Assembly: GCA_038199755.1 (NCBI GenBank)
Contig: JBBPYR010000242.1
Span: forward strand, 1 to 15,703
Direction: 5' to 3'
DNA length: 15,703 nt
DNA from: JBBPYR01 sp038199755
GTDB lineage: Bacteria > Chloroflexota > Ktedonobacteria > Ktedonobacterales > Ktedonobacteraceae
Part shown: in pieces, positions 1-7,866 of the stretch
Numbering within the stretch: the first letter of the stretch is position 1
Layout: the number at the start of each line of letters is the position of its first letter
The notes under the pieces: generated by a model
Seen by the model: only the letters and a program-made list of their open reading frames with translations
Told to the model about the DNA's origin: nothing
Database searches by the model: none
Program-made: the position numbers and the translations under genes

Positions 1-23
1 AAGATGAAAGGATATATCTATTA

Positions 24-992
24 ATGAATAGACCATATACACCCCACCAACCCGCCAGCCCCACCACGCTTTACGCGCTCCTGCTCAAACTCCGTCCACT
101 GCAAGCGGGTACGCTCATGCCCTTCACCGGCGAAATGGTACATGGTGCGTTCCTCTTCTGGCTAAAAAATACCGCGCCGGATGTCGCAACCTGGCTGCAC
201 GATGGCAACAAACGCCGCCTTTTTACCTGCTCAAGCCTGCAATTTTCCCTCCCTGCACCTCGTATGGTAGAGGCGGAGCGCGCGAACATCCATCTGCCGC
301 TGGACCCGGAAAAGACCTACACGGTACGTATCACCCTCCTGCTAGGCGAACTTTTCCCGCTTTTCCACGAAGCCCTGATGCGCTTCAAAACGACGGAGAC
401 CAGCACAACAAAGCCCTTCTTTATGCAGATCGGCAAACAGCTCTTCACACTCGAAGAGGTGGTAGCTATCAATGATGACACCTCCCCCTGGGCAGGTTTC
501 ACCTCCTTTACTACCCTGGTAGAGCGGGCGCGACAACTCCGCCTGGGAAAAGTGGAGCAGTTAACGCTAGAATTTGCCTCGTTAACCACCTTTAACCGTT
601 CCAACAAGCGCAGTCAGGTCTATGGCGGCCATTACGCACGCCTGCCCTTGCCGCAATACCTGTTTCCCGGCCTGGTGAGACGCTGGCTGGAACTAGCACC
701 GCCTGAGTTGGCACCCCTGGTGCAGATGGAGCAGATCGAGCAGTATATCGCCGACGAAGGCATTATCATCAGCGACTATCATCTGAACCCGCACCAGATA
801 CGTTTTTCTACCCATCCACAGGTGGGTTTTATCGGCACGTGCAAGTATGACCTGCGTAGCCCTGACGAGCAGACTACAGAGGAGGCTCCATTAACCGTGC
901 GCCAACAATTATGGCTGCTCTCCCAACTCGCGTTTTATTGTGGTGTCGGCTACAAGACCCCTATGGGCATGGGCCAGGTTCGCTCTCTCTAA
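24..992 (+). CDS. cas6: CRISPR pre-crRNA processing endoribonuclease Cas6
   Basis: The 322-aa product has the features of the RAMP-fold Cas6 family, which cuts CRISPR precursor RNA inside the repeat to give mature crRNAs. The C-terminus carries the glycine-rich loop GVGYKTPMGMGQVR (residues 307-320), the family's hallmark G-x-G-x-K-T-x-x-G-x-G pattern. The N-terminal part has the expected F-T-G-E-M-V-H-G-A pattern, and H40 sits where many Cas6 enzymes place the catalytic histidine. The LHD (59-61) and FTCSSLQ (67-73) segments also fit the family. The ATG at 24 follows an AAAGGA-like site at 7-12, so the gene is complete. No other cas gene or repeat array is in the window, so any partners would lie to the left. 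The family call is firm; the catalytic residue is assigned by position only. Confidence 0.9.
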   Translation: MNRPYTPHQPASPTTLYALLLKLRPLQAGTLMPFTGEMVHGAFLFWLKNTAPDVATWLHDGNKRRLFTCSSLQFSLPAPRMVEAERANIHLPLDPEKTYTVRITLLLGELFPLFHEALMRFKTTETSTTKPFFMQIGKQLFTLEEVVAINDDTSPWAGFTSFTTLVERARQLRLGKVEQLTLEFASLTTFNRSNKRSQVYGGHYARLPLPQYLFPGLVRRWLELAPPELAPLVQMEQIEQYIADEGIIISDYHLNPHQIRFSTHPQVGFIGTCKYDLRSPDEQTTEEAPLTVRQQLWLLSQLAFYCGVGYKTPMGMGQVRSL

Positions 993-1023
993 ATGGTGCT
1001 CAAATGCTGCATTATAGCGCGTG

Positions 1024-1032
1024 TGATACAAT
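1024..1032 (+). promoter_or_regulatory. Possible extended -10 promoter before the response regulator
   Basis: TGATACAAT at 1024-1032 reads as an extended -10 element (TGn plus TACAAT) about 55 bases upstream of the response regulator start. No convincing -35 is visible 17 bases further upstream, so this is a weak call. Confidence 0.3.
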
Positions 1033-1086
1033 AAAGAGAGAAGCCAATGTTAGGGCTGATATATCCGTTGAAGGCGGGAGGGGAAG

Positions 1087-1482
1087 ATGATCAGGCGCGT
1101 GCTGATAGTAGACGATGACAAAGAGATACGAGAAATTGTAACCTTTGCTCTAACATGTAATGGCTTCGAGGTAATTGCACTCTCTAGTGGTCAACAACTG
1201 CAACTTCAGTTGAATGAGATGGCAGCATTGCCAGATCTCATCATTCTTGATGTGATGATGCCGGGAGAAGACGGCTACCGAATCTGCTCTATGCTAAGAA
1301 GCAGCCCACAAACAGGTCACATTCCTGTCATGATTATGACCGCGCACGCCGAGCATATTTATGAGCAGATTAGCGTTGACCTGGGTGCCGCTATGCATAT
1401 GACAAAGCCTTTTCATCCTCTTAGGCTGGTAGAACAGGTAAAGCAGCTTTTGCATGAAGAAGGCATAGAGGGAAGAAAATAA
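1087..1482 (+). CDS. Single-domain response regulator (CheY-like receiver)
   Basis: The 131-aa protein is one receiver domain with no output domain. Visible landmarks are the acidic pocket D9-D10-D11, the phosphoacceptor D55 in LIILDVMMPGEDGY, the switch threonine T85 in MIMTAH, and the conserved lysine K107 in TKPF. It should accept a phosphoryl group from a histidine kinase and signal by protein contact, as CheY or Spo0F do. No kinase is encoded nearby, so it is an orphan here. The usual G-A-D-D-Y before TKPF is G-A-A-M-H (100-104), a small departure on the output face. The ATG at 1087 is preceded by a strong GGGAGGGGAAG ribosome site. The domain call is certain; the pathway is unknown. Confidence 0.92.
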   Translation: MIRRVLIVDDDKEIREIVTFALTCNGFEVIALSSGQQLQLQLNEMAALPDLIILDVMMPGEDGYRICSMLRSSPQTGHIPVMIMTAHAEHIYEQISVDLGAAMHMTKPFHPLRLVEQVKQLLHEEGIEGRK

Positions 1483-1592
1483 TTTCTCCCTGCTTTCTTT
1501 AAAATTGAGCCATAAAGTACTTGTGTCTTAAATCAAAAATTGGTATCATTACAATCAAGAGCGTCCTGGCGAGTTCAAGGAAGCAGAATGGC

Positions 1593-2033
1593 ATGCCAAA
1601 CAGATACGAACGTGAGATCGAGGAAATCCTGCGTAACCTGGAGCATACAGAGCCAAAGGCAGGTTTAGGACAAAAAATAGGTCGCAGGCCCGGACCCCGA
1701 CCTAAAGTGAGTGTGCGTCCTCGTACCCCTTTCTCTTTGCACTTTACGGTTACGGAATGGTTATTGATTGTTGTTGTAGTCGCGGCACTTCTAGCAGGTG
1801 GTTACGCCTATGAGTCCCACACTGATCTTTTCAGCGGGATTGTTGCGCTCGTCGCAATTGTCGCGCTAATTCTGGTTGCGTTATCGCATTTTATCTTCCG
1901 CCCGCGACGTACACCACCGGGGCGTTACAATAACGTGAGTCAACTCCGTCGCAATCCTTTTGATACGCTCAGAACGCGCTGGAATTTATTCATACTCAAA
2001 TTGCGCTATCGCCGCCGCAACGACATCCGTTAA
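1593..2033 (+). CDS. Two-helix membrane protein of unknown function
   Basis: I do not recognise a named family. The 146-aa product starts with a charged, probably helical segment (MPNRYEREIEEILRNLE), then a basic, proline-rich linker (about residues 28-46), then two hydrophobic segments (about 55-72 and 79-102) joined by a short loop. The tail is strongly basic and ends in RRRNDIR. The likely topology is a hairpin with both basic ends in the cytoplasm. I chose the ATG at 1593 because AAGGAAG (1577-1583) lies at good spacing; an upstream TTG at 1521 would add 24 residues with no supporting ribosome site. A hairpin follows at 2065-2093. The function cannot be inferred from the neighbours. Confidence 0.75.
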   Translation: MPNRYEREIEEILRNLEHTEPKAGLGQKIGRRPGPRPKVSVRPRTPFSLHFTVTEWLLIVVVVAALLAGGYAYESHTDLFSGIVALVAIVALILVALSHFIFRPRRTPPGRYNNVSQLRRNPFDTLRTRWNLFILKLRYRRRNDIR

Positions 2034-2064
2034 ATCTGGAAAAAACAATCAACATACTGCTCGT

Positions 2065-2093
2065 GTATGGATGTCTTTTGTAGGCATCCATAC
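2065..2093 (+). terminator. Terminator-like hairpin after the two-helix membrane protein
   Basis: GTATGGATG (2065-2073) pairs perfectly with CATCCATAC (2085-2093), extended inward by a G-U and a C-G pair to about 11 bp around a 7-base loop. It lies 32 bases past the stop at 2033. No U-tract follows, so it may be a weak terminator or an RNA-stability element. Confidence 0.4.
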
Positions 2094-2204
2094 CTGTCCA
2101 TAAGCCCAACATATTCCCCCTTGCCATTCTACTCTCATGTCTTGTATCTCTTCGCCTCTTTTACATTTTTGCCTTCTGTAACTCTTTCATATTCTGTGGT
2201 AAGA

Positions 2205-2241
2205 TGATACACTGTCATACACATTTGTATCAATATATAAC
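2205..2241 (+). promoter_or_regulatory. Possible promoter/operator region of the moxR operon
   Basis: This AT-rich stretch precedes the MoxR gene. It holds the inverted pair TGATAC (2205-2210) and GTATCA (2227-2232), spaced by 16 bases, and a -10-like TATAAC at 2236-2241. No good -35 is visible. It may bind a dimeric regulator, but this is suggestive only. Confidence 0.3.
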
Positions 2242-2279
2242 GATGTATACCTCTCACAAACCTCTTGGGGAGAAAACGC

Positions 2280-3251
2280 ATGCAGTCAATACAAGACCTT
2301 GCGACCGCGGTCCAGCGCGTCGTCGCGAACGTGGAGCGCGTCATTGTTGGTAAAGCTGAACCGGTCGCATTCAGCTTGATCGCCGTTATCTGCCATGGGC
2401 ACGTGCTTATCGAAGATGTCCCTGGTGTAGGAAAAACCGTTCTGACAAAAGCCATCGCCCGTTCTATCGGTTGTACCTTCAAACGGATTCAATTCACTCC
2501 TGACCTGCTGCCGAGTGATGTCACCGGTGTCTCCATCTATAATCAAAAAACCAGCAATTTTGAATTTCGACCAGGGCCGATCATGGCACAGATTGTGCTC
2601 GCAGACGAAATCAATCGTGCCACGCCAAAAACACAGTCCGCCCTGCTTGAAGCGATGGAAGAAGCACAGCTTACGGTCGATGGCACAACCTATCGCTTAC
2701 CAGAGCCATTCATGGTCATGGCAACACAAAACCCGATTGAGTATGAAGGCACCTTTCCTTTGCCGGAAGCACAGCTTGACCGTTTCATGATGAATATCAG
2801 TCTGGGTTATCCAAAGGCGAGCGATGAAATAAACATTTTGGATACACACCAGCACCACCATCCACTTGATGACCTTGCACAAATTATGACCTCCGATGAA
2901 CTGGTGCTTATTCAACAGCAGGTGCGTTCCATCCACGTCGAGCCCTCTATTCGCGAGTACATCGTCGCCATTGCCAATGCCACTCGTACCCATCCCAACA
3001 TTTATCTCGGTGTCAGTCCGCGTGGCTCGCTTGCCCTGTTTCGTGCTGCACAGGCATGGGCAGCCATGCGTGGACGCGGCTATGTCATTCCTGATGATAT
3101 CAAGTTTCTGGCAAAGCCGACCTTGGCGCATCGGATCATCGTAACTCCTTCTGCACGTGTCCGTGCCATTACGTCAACCGCCATCCTTGAAGAGATTTTG
3201 CAAACAGTACCTGTGTCAAATGCATGGGTTGGTGGTGGAAAGGTGCGCTAA
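2280..3251 (+). CDS. MoxR-family AAA+ ATPase
   Basis: The 323-aa product is a complete MoxR ATPase of the kind that remodels or chaperones partner proteins and is usually encoded next to von Willebrand-like DUF58 proteins. It shows Walker A PGVGKT (48-53), Walker B IVLADE (105-110), sensor-1-like ATQNP (148-152), and the conserved LDRFM (166-170) with a candidate arginine finger R168. The E-A-Q-L-D-R-F stretch and the later SPRG motif are typical of MoxR. The ATG at 2280 follows GGGGAG at normal spacing; a TTG at 2265 lies in the ribosome-site region and is unlikely. The DUF58 gene starts 4 bases after the stop, so the pair is co-transcribed. The family call is firm; the client protein is unknown but probably the downstream membrane proteins. 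Confidence 0.93.
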   Translation: MQSIQDLATAVQRVVANVERVIVGKAEPVAFSLIAVICHGHVLIEDVPGVGKTVLTKAIARSIGCTFKRIQFTPDLLPSDVTGVSIYNQKTSNFEFRPGPIMAQIVLADEINRATPKTQSALLEAMEEAQLTVDGTTYRLPEPFMVMATQNPIEYEGTFPLPEAQLDRFMMNISLGYPKASDEINILDTHQHHHPLDDLAQIMTSDELVLIQQQVRSIHVEPSIREYIVAIANATRTHPNIYLGVSPRGSLALFRAAQAWAAMRGRGYVIPDDIKFLAKPTLAHRIIVTPSARVRAITSTAILEEILQTVPVSNAWVGGGKVR

Positions 3252-3255
3252 GCTT

Positions 3256-4470
3256 ATGCGACCCTGGCAAGCTATCCTGCTCATTCTCGCCTTGAGTTTT
3301 TTCTCAATCAGTAGTGGCTGGAAGGTCCTTTACTGGCTTACCTATGTGCTGCTAACTCTCTTCATCCTTTCCTGGCTCTGGGCGCGTTATAGTCTGCGTC
3401 AACTCATTTTTCGGCGTTCTACCGCTAGTGGGCGCGTTCAGGTCGGCGAGATGTTTGATGAGCGTCTGATGCTCGATAATGTCAGCGTCATGCCGAAGCT
3501 CTGGGTGCAGGTTGCCGATGGCTCTACCTTGCCAGGACACCGCGCTGGCTATGTTGCCAGCATGGGTGGTCGCAAGAGGGCGATGTGGCGCGCACGGAGT
3601 ACCTGCAAGCAGCGTGGACGCTTTCAACTTGGTCCCGTCACCGCCACCAGTGGTGATCCCTTTGGCCTCTTTCGTCGCCGCATTACCTTGACCCCTGCCA
3701 GCGAAATAATGGTCTTGCCACGCATCTTGCCTATCACAAATTTTACCTTGTTTAACGGCGGCTTGCCCGGAAGGGGGCGTAGTTCACGTCGTGCCTTACA
3801 GACCACGACGAATGCCACCACCATTCGTGAGTATGCAGCTGGTGATGCTCTCAGTCGCATTCATTGGCGGTCCAGCGCACATTTCAATAAGCTCATGGTC
3901 AAAGAATTTGACCTTGACCCCTCGGTCGATGCCTGGATTTTTCTCGACCTGAACGAAAAGGTGCAGGCAGGCAAAGGCGAGCAATCAACGGAAGAGTATG
4001 GCGTAACCATTGCCGCTACCGTCGCAAACTACCTGTTGCGTCAGGACCTTTCTGTTGGTATGATTATAAATGGTGAACGACGCGAACTCTTGTCACTTGA
4101 TCGTGGTGATCGTCAGATCGAGCGCGTGCTAGAGACACTCGCCGTCGTCACCGCCGGGCCAGGGACAGACCTTAAAGAGGCTCTTGCCCTTGATGCCTTT
4201 CATTTTGGACGAAATACCGTAGCGATTGTCATTACACCATCAAACTCTCGTGACTGGCATGATGGCCTGCGCATGCTGCAACGACGCGGTGTGCAGGTCG
4301 CGGTTGTCGGTCTCAACGCCAACTCATTTGATAACAAACCCCCTGATGAGGATTCACTTGCCTTATTGGAAGGGTCTGCCATACCTGTATTGCGTGTTTC
4401 GTGTGATGAGCCTCTGGTTCAGACTCTGGAAAGTGGTTCTAATGTACGATATGCTCAACGGAGATCGTGA
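3256..4470 (+). CDS. DUF58 domain protein (degenerate vWA-like)
   Basis: The 404-aa protein has two N-terminal membrane segments (about 5-20 and 24-43), an extracellular-style beta domain with the family pattern RGRFQLGPV...GDPFGLFRR (about 120-141), and then the DUF58 core REYAAGDALSRIHWRSSA (191-208) and VKEFDLDPS (215-223). The vWA-like strand FLDLNEK (229-235) has the first aspartate D231 but lacks the serines of a D-x-S-x-S metal site, so metal binding may be lost. DUF58 proteins commonly pair with MoxR ATPases and transglutaminase-like proteins, as here. The ATG at 3256 follows GGAAAGG near 3236 and sits 4 bases after the MoxR stop; longer in-frame starts would overlap MoxR and lack support. 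The stop overlaps the next start (TGATG). Confidence 0.9.
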   Translation: MRPWQAILLILALSFFSISSGWKVLYWLTYVLLTLFILSWLWARYSLRQLIFRRSTASGRVQVGEMFDERLMLDNVSVMPKLWVQVADGSTLPGHRAGYVASMGGRKRAMWRARSTCKQRGRFQLGPVTATSGDPFGLFRRRITLTPASEIMVLPRILPITNFTLFNGGLPGRGRSSRRALQTTTNATTIREYAAGDALSRIHWRSSAHFNKLMVKEFDLDPSVDAWIFLDLNEKVQAGKGEQSTEEYGVTIAATVANYLLRQDLSVGMIINGERRELLSLDRGDRQIERVLETLAVVTAGPGTDLKEALALDAFHFGRNTVAIVITPSNSRDWHDGLRMLQRRGVQVAVVGLNANSFDNKPPDEDSLALLEGSAIPVLRVSCDEPLVQTLESGSNVRYAQRRS

Positions 4471-6947
4471 TGCGTGACGCAACATTTGATCAGTTAGCGA
4501 AACTCGTTGCCGAGAAGCCTAACGATAAGAATAATCCTGATAACAAGAATATGCACCGTCCCACTTTTGAGCTACATATTGGCATTGCAGAAGGATGGTT
4601 CTCACTCATCTTGCTGGCAGTGGTTGTATATAGCACGATCTGGTGCGTACAAGCTGTCGGCTGGGTCGATCATCTCAACATCCTCACCCTCACCACCGCC
4701 ATCGGTTTAATCGTGGGTGTGCTGGCGGCGAAACAGCGTCGTTTTCCGCCCTTACTGATCCATGTCAGTGTGCTGATCTTCGGCTTACTTTTAGCATTCT
4801 GGCAGACGGCAGGTGCCTTTTATCATGGTGATATCGCTGCCTTTGTACAAGCTATTCATCGCTGGCTCAATGTCCTGTATTCAACAGGGTCGAGTGACGA
4901 TGATTCCATCTTCCTCTTTTTTATCGTGACACTTGGTTTCGTTCTCGCCTATAGCAGTGCTTGGCTCGTCTACCACACACGCAACCCATGGCTCGTGATT
5001 CTTGCCAATTCCGTCGTGCTGCTCATCAACTTGAGCAATGTCAATGACGGCTTTGTCATCTTCCTGACCGTTTTCCTCACCGCCTCGCTGCTGTTGCTGC
5101 TCCGCTTTAATCTCTATGAATCGGTGCAGCGTTGGAAGCGACAAGGATTGCGCTATGCCGATGATATCGGTTGGGATGTTATGCAGGCTGGCTCGATGAT
5201 CTCGATTGGCATCCTGATCTTTTCCTGGTTCCTACCCTGGGGCTACATTGATCCCAATGCCGCGCAGGTCTGGAATGCGAGCTCCAATCCGTGGGTACAA
5301 TTACAAAACACCTGGAATCGCGTCATCTCCATCAGTGGGGGAAGCAATCCGAGCAATCACGGCAGCTTCAGAGATAACCTCGTACTGGCTGGTAATCCCA
5401 ATCTGAATCACGATCTTGTGCTAACAGTCCAGACCGATGACGATGGCTCCCAGTATCTCATGTCCTTGAACTATGATACCTATCTGGGTGTCAATGGCTG
5501 GACCAATACCCCCGTCGGCAACATTCCTGTAAAAGCCAATAATGCCTTGCTGAGCGATGTTCCTGCTATGTCTCACCTGGTCAAACAAACGGTTACGATA
5601 ACGTCACCTCCTGGTGAGCAAAAATCGTATATTCTCGGTGCGTCACAAATTGCCGCCGTCAATGGCAACGCTAACGTCACCGAAAGCACAACGAGCGGAG
5701 CAACCATTGCGTGGTTGAGCCAAAATTGGAACTTGAATCCAGGCACCCATTATATCGTGACCTCCTATGTTTCTTCTGCCGATGAAAACACGTTACGCAG
5801 CGTATCCCTACCTGCGGATGCCCCAGTCTACCCGTCATCCTATGATGGCCCTTTGCCGCCTACCGTCTACACGCAAAGTGTTGTCAAAGCAAATACGCAA
5901 ATGCCCGCTGAACTGGACCCACAGGTTCATCAACTAGCCCTGAAAATAACCGCGAACGCCCATACGATGTATGACAAGGTGGTTGCGCTTGAAACCTATC
6001 TGCGCACCAACTATACCTATAGTGTCGATATTCACCGTCCCAGCGGAGATGAAGGCGTTTCATGGTTTCTCTTCCGCAGCGGCAATAAGGGCTTTTGCAA
6101 CTACTTTTCCAGTGCTATGACCGTCATGGCACGCTCACTCGGCATCCCAGCTCGCGAGGCGGTAGGCTATACCAATGGCAGCTATGATTCCAAGAATCAT
6201 CGCCACGTGGTCTATGGCACCGATGCTCATAGCTGGACGCAGGTCTACTTTGCTGGCTATGGCTGGGTGAACTTCGAGCCATCGGCCTCCTTTGCCACCT
6301 TCTCTCGCCCCTTGCCTAACCAATTTAGTGCGAGCAACTCAGGCAGTTTGAGTGGCAGCCTCGGTGGCGGTGTGGTTCCTCCCAATGTGCGCAATGGACG
6401 CCTGAATGATCTCAATGGTCCTGATAGTGGAAGTAGCCCGACGATCACGGCGGCACAATCACAAGCGCAACTGCGCCAGCAACTCGGTTTTGGCCTGGGC
6501 GGATTAGTCTTGCTCATACTTTTTGCCAGCCTCATCTTTGGCATCTGGTGGACTCGCCTCTTCCGTCGCTATGGCATCGCTACGCAACTCTATGGCCGTC
6601 TCTGTATCATGGCGAACTGGGCTGGTATAGAGCTACACACCTCCCAGACGCCCTTTGAGTATACGCAGGAATTGGCAAACCTTACGCCTGATAGTGCAGT
6701 GTCTTTAGCGCGTTTCAGCGACATCTATGTACGTGATCGCTGGGCCGATCCCAATAGTAGTGACCATCCCCAACGTACCGGTGAGATGGATGAGTTGCCT
6801 CGCCTTTGGCGGCAAATTCAGCCTCGTCTCGCCCTGTATGTGTTGCGTCACCCACACTTCTTACGCTGGTTGCCTTCGCGCCTCTGGCATACCGTGCAAA
6901 CGCTGTGGCGGCGTCAACGAGCCCGTCGCCGCTTCAACGAACTCTAA
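4470..6947 (+). CDS. TgpA-like membrane transglutaminase-domain protein
   Basis: The 825-aa protein has about seven N-terminal membrane helices (residues about 30-265), a large external region, a transglutaminase-like core, one more membrane helix (about 672-694) and a cytoplasmic tail resembling DUF4129. The core carries a Cys-His-acid triad: C543 in GFCNYFSSAM, H587 in TDAHSW, and E603 in GWVNFEPSA. Glutamate replaces the usual aspartate, a variation I have seen in this subfamily. This matches the TgpA/YebA group, in which the membrane-anchored protease-like domain faces outward and acts on the envelope; the substrate is unknown. The ATG at 4470 overlaps the DUF58 stop by one base (TGATG) with GGAG just upstream, indicating translational coupling. 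It closes the MoxR-DUF58-transglutaminase operon. Confidence 0.9.
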   Translation: MRDATFDQLAKLVAEKPNDKNNPDNKNMHRPTFELHIGIAEGWFSLILLAVVVYSTIWCVQAVGWVDHLNILTLTTAIGLIVGVLAAKQRRFPPLLIHVSVLIFGLLLAFWQTAGAFYHGDIAAFVQAIHRWLNVLYSTGSSDDDSIFLFFIVTLGFVLAYSSAWLVYHTRNPWLVILANSVVLLINLSNVNDGFVIFLTVFLTASLLLLLRFNLYESVQRWKRQGLRYADDIGWDVMQAGSMISIGILIFSWFLPWGYIDPNAAQVWNASSNPWVQLQNTWNRVISISGGSNPSNHGSFRDNLVLAGNPNLNHDLVLTVQTDDDGSQYLMSLNYDTYLGVNGWTNTPVGNIPVKANNALLSDVPAMSHLVKQTVTITSPPGEQKSYILGASQIAAVNGNANVTESTTSGATIAWLSQNWNLNPGTHYIVTSYVSSADENTLRSVSLPADAPVYPSSYDGPLPPTVYTQSVVKANTQMPAELDPQVHQLALKITANAHTMYDKVVALETYLRTNYTYSVDIHRPSGDEGVSWFLFRSGNKGFCNYFSSAMTVMARSLGIPAREAVGYTNGSYDSKNHRHVVYGTDAHSWTQVYFAGYGWVNFEPSASFATFSRPLPNQFSASNSGSLSGSLGGGVVPPNVRNGRLNDLNGPDSGSSPTITAAQSQAQLRQQLGFGLGGLVLLILFASLIFGIWWTRLFRRYGIATQLYGRLCIMANWAGIELHTSQTPFEYTQELANLTPDSAVSLARFSDIYVRDRWADPNSSDHPQRTGEMDELPRLWRQIQPRLALYVLRHPHFLRWLPSRLWHTVQTLWRRQRARRRFNEL

Positions 6948-6991
6948 ACGTCTTGATGCTCTTTTTCCATTAACGATTCGAGCATCCGTAT

Positions 6992-7265
6992 CCGTAGGGA
7001 GCAGCTTGAGCGCGTCCAAGAGACATCAACCTAAGAATGGCTGAGGTGGTGGGAACGCTCGTTTCAGGAGGGGCGGGGGTGGTGAGGACGGGTGGAAGGG
7101 ACCCTCGGGTCGCCCGTGGGGTGGGGCAAACGCCCAAAAAAGGGGGGGTATTGCCGGCACGGGCGACCCAAGGGTCCCCACCCCGCCTCGTCCGCCGCCC
7201 CCGCCCCTACTGAATCGTCCGCTTAAGTTGATGTCTCTTGGACCAGCTTCAGCGCGTCCCTACGG
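6992..7265. repeat. Large imperfect inverted-repeat element (MITE-like)
   Basis: The two halves are reverse complements over about 110 bases. The tips are CCGTAGGGA (6992-7000) and TCCCTACGG (7257-7265). A second block is CCAAGAGACATCAACCTAAG (7016-7035) against CTTAAGTTGATGTCTCTTGG (7222-7241), 19 of 20 paired. The inner block is 7099-7118 against 7158-7177, around a G-rich loop. Oddly, 7002-7017 and 7244-7259 (CAGCTTNAGCGCGTCC) are direct, not inverted, copies. The left arm has about 19 extra bases. There is no ORF. The arms could fold into a very long hairpin. It fits a non-autonomous mobile element or dispersed repeat, but no clear target duplication is seen outside the tips. Confidence 0.7.
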
Positions 7266-7344
7266 CGGTTCCTATCATTTCCAGATTCATTTGTTCATGC
7301 CCATTATCAGGCGCATCTAGTCCGCTTGTGTCCGTTTGTCGCAA

Positions 7345-7385
7345 TTCTGTCCAACCAGAGCATTATGCTTGACCAATTGACAGAA
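7345..7385 (+). promoter_or_regulatory. Inverted repeat flanking the -35 of the 121-aa gene
   Basis: TTCTGTC (7345-7351) is mirrored by GACAGAA (7379-7385), bracketing the -35 element of the promoter at 7369. It could be an operator half-site pair, but short inverted repeats arise by chance. Confidence 0.25.
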
Positions 7386-7397
7386 CTTGCGTATAGT
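7369..7397 (+). promoter_or_regulatory. Sigma70-type promoter for the 121-aa gene
   Basis: TTGACC (7369-7374), a 17-base spacer and TATAGT (7392-7397) form a good housekeeping promoter. Transcription would start near 7404, at the edge of a 5' UTR hairpin (7402-7409 pairing with 7425-7432) that precedes the ribosome site at 7452. Confidence 0.65.
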
Positions 7398-7401
7398 ATA
7401 G

Positions 7402-7432
7402 GGGCAGCCTGCTGGATTGAGTAGGGCTGCTC
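7402..7432 (+). other. 5' UTR hairpin
   Basis: GGGCAGCC (7402-7409) pairs with GGCTGCTC (7425-7432), including one G-U pair, around a 15-base loop. It lies between the predicted transcription start and the AGGAGAAG ribosome site, so it may stabilise the message or tune translation. Confidence 0.4.
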
Positions 7433-7465
7433 TTAGTATGCTCATGTAGTCAGGAGAAGCCCCTT

Positions 7466-7831
7466 ATGCCTATGCCAGGTAATGATACAATAGAAAGCAG
7501 CCAGGTGCTCACCGTCGCCGCAAATCGTGGCGTGGACCTCACGAACGCACCAGCTGTGCGCCTACAAACACTCGATGTCGCCCGCCATGTCGCCATTGAT
7601 CCCAATGGCAAACGCTATGTCGTTGCCACCTTCGATGATCGCCACATTGATCGTGGCTATGTGACCGCTGTCTATCCACAACAGAATGGCTACCTTACCT
7701 TAGTGAGACTAATGGTCTGTGAACTCAGGAGCGAGACCCGTGATGGTGCTTTGCTCAATCATGTGCAGTTTATTAATACTATTCAGCAAGGTAAACTCAC
7801 TGAGTTTGTCCTGTCACTGCAAAAAGCATAA
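7466..7831 (+). CDS. Hypothetical 121-aa soluble protein
   Basis: I do not recognise a family. The product has no signal peptide and no membrane segment. It reads as a compact alpha/beta protein with strand-like segments VARHVAIDP, RYVVATFDD, RGYVTAVYP and YLTLVRLMV, followed by a predicted helix near the C-terminus (HVQFINTIQQGKLTEFVLSL). The ATG at 7466 has an excellent AGGAGAAG ribosome site (7452-7459) and a strong promoter at 7369-7397, so the gene is probably well expressed as a single-gene transcript. A small GGAAAAG/CTTTTCC hairpin follows at 7847-7864. Coding is well supported; the function is unknown and the neighbours give no clue. Confidence 0.75.
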   Translation: MPMPGNDTIESSQVLTVAANRGVDLTNAPAVRLQTLDVARHVAIDPNGKRYVVATFDDRHIDRGYVTAVYPQQNGYLTLVRLMVCELRSETRDGALLNHVQFINTIQQGKLTEFVLSLQKA

Positions 7832-7846
7832 AGCAAACGCTTGTTA

Positions 7847-7864
7847 GGAAAAGATCGCTTTTCC
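7847..7864 (+). terminator. Small hairpin after the 121-aa gene
   Basis: GGAAAAG (7847-7853) and CTTTTCC (7858-7864) form a perfect 7-bp stem with loop ATCG, 15 bases after the stop. It lacks a real U-tract and is AT-rich, so termination is doubtful. It directly abuts the next promoter at 7867. Confidence 0.35.
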
Positions 7865-7866
7865 CC

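Larger units (their letters stand above)
6948..7465. other. Gene-free 518-bp intergenic region
   Basis: No supportable coding sequence is present. The left half is filled by a GC-rich inverted-repeat element (6992-7265). The right half is ordinary spacer ending in a sigma70-type promoter and a 5' UTR hairpin for the 121-aa gene. No clear terminator for the upstream operon is seen unless the inverted repeat acts as one. Confidence 0.7.

Noticed and set aside
993..1086. CRISPR repeat next to cas6
   Set aside because: No repeated unit with spacers is present here or elsewhere in the window.
1521..1592. N-terminal extension of the two-helix protein from TTG 1521
   Set aside because: No ribosome site and atypical sequence; ATG 1593 has a good site.
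2697..3131. 144-codon open frame antisense to the MoxR gene
   Set aside because: Overlaps a clear MoxR coding region and shows no recognisable domain or start signals.
3157..3255. Extended start of the DUF58 gene inside MoxR
   Set aside because: Would overlap MoxR by about 95 bases; ATG 3256 has a ribosome site and starts directly at the membrane helix.
6727..7044. 105-codon frame running from the transglutaminase gene into the repeat element
   Set aside because: Out of frame with a solid gene and composed of basic low-quality sequence; a shadow frame.
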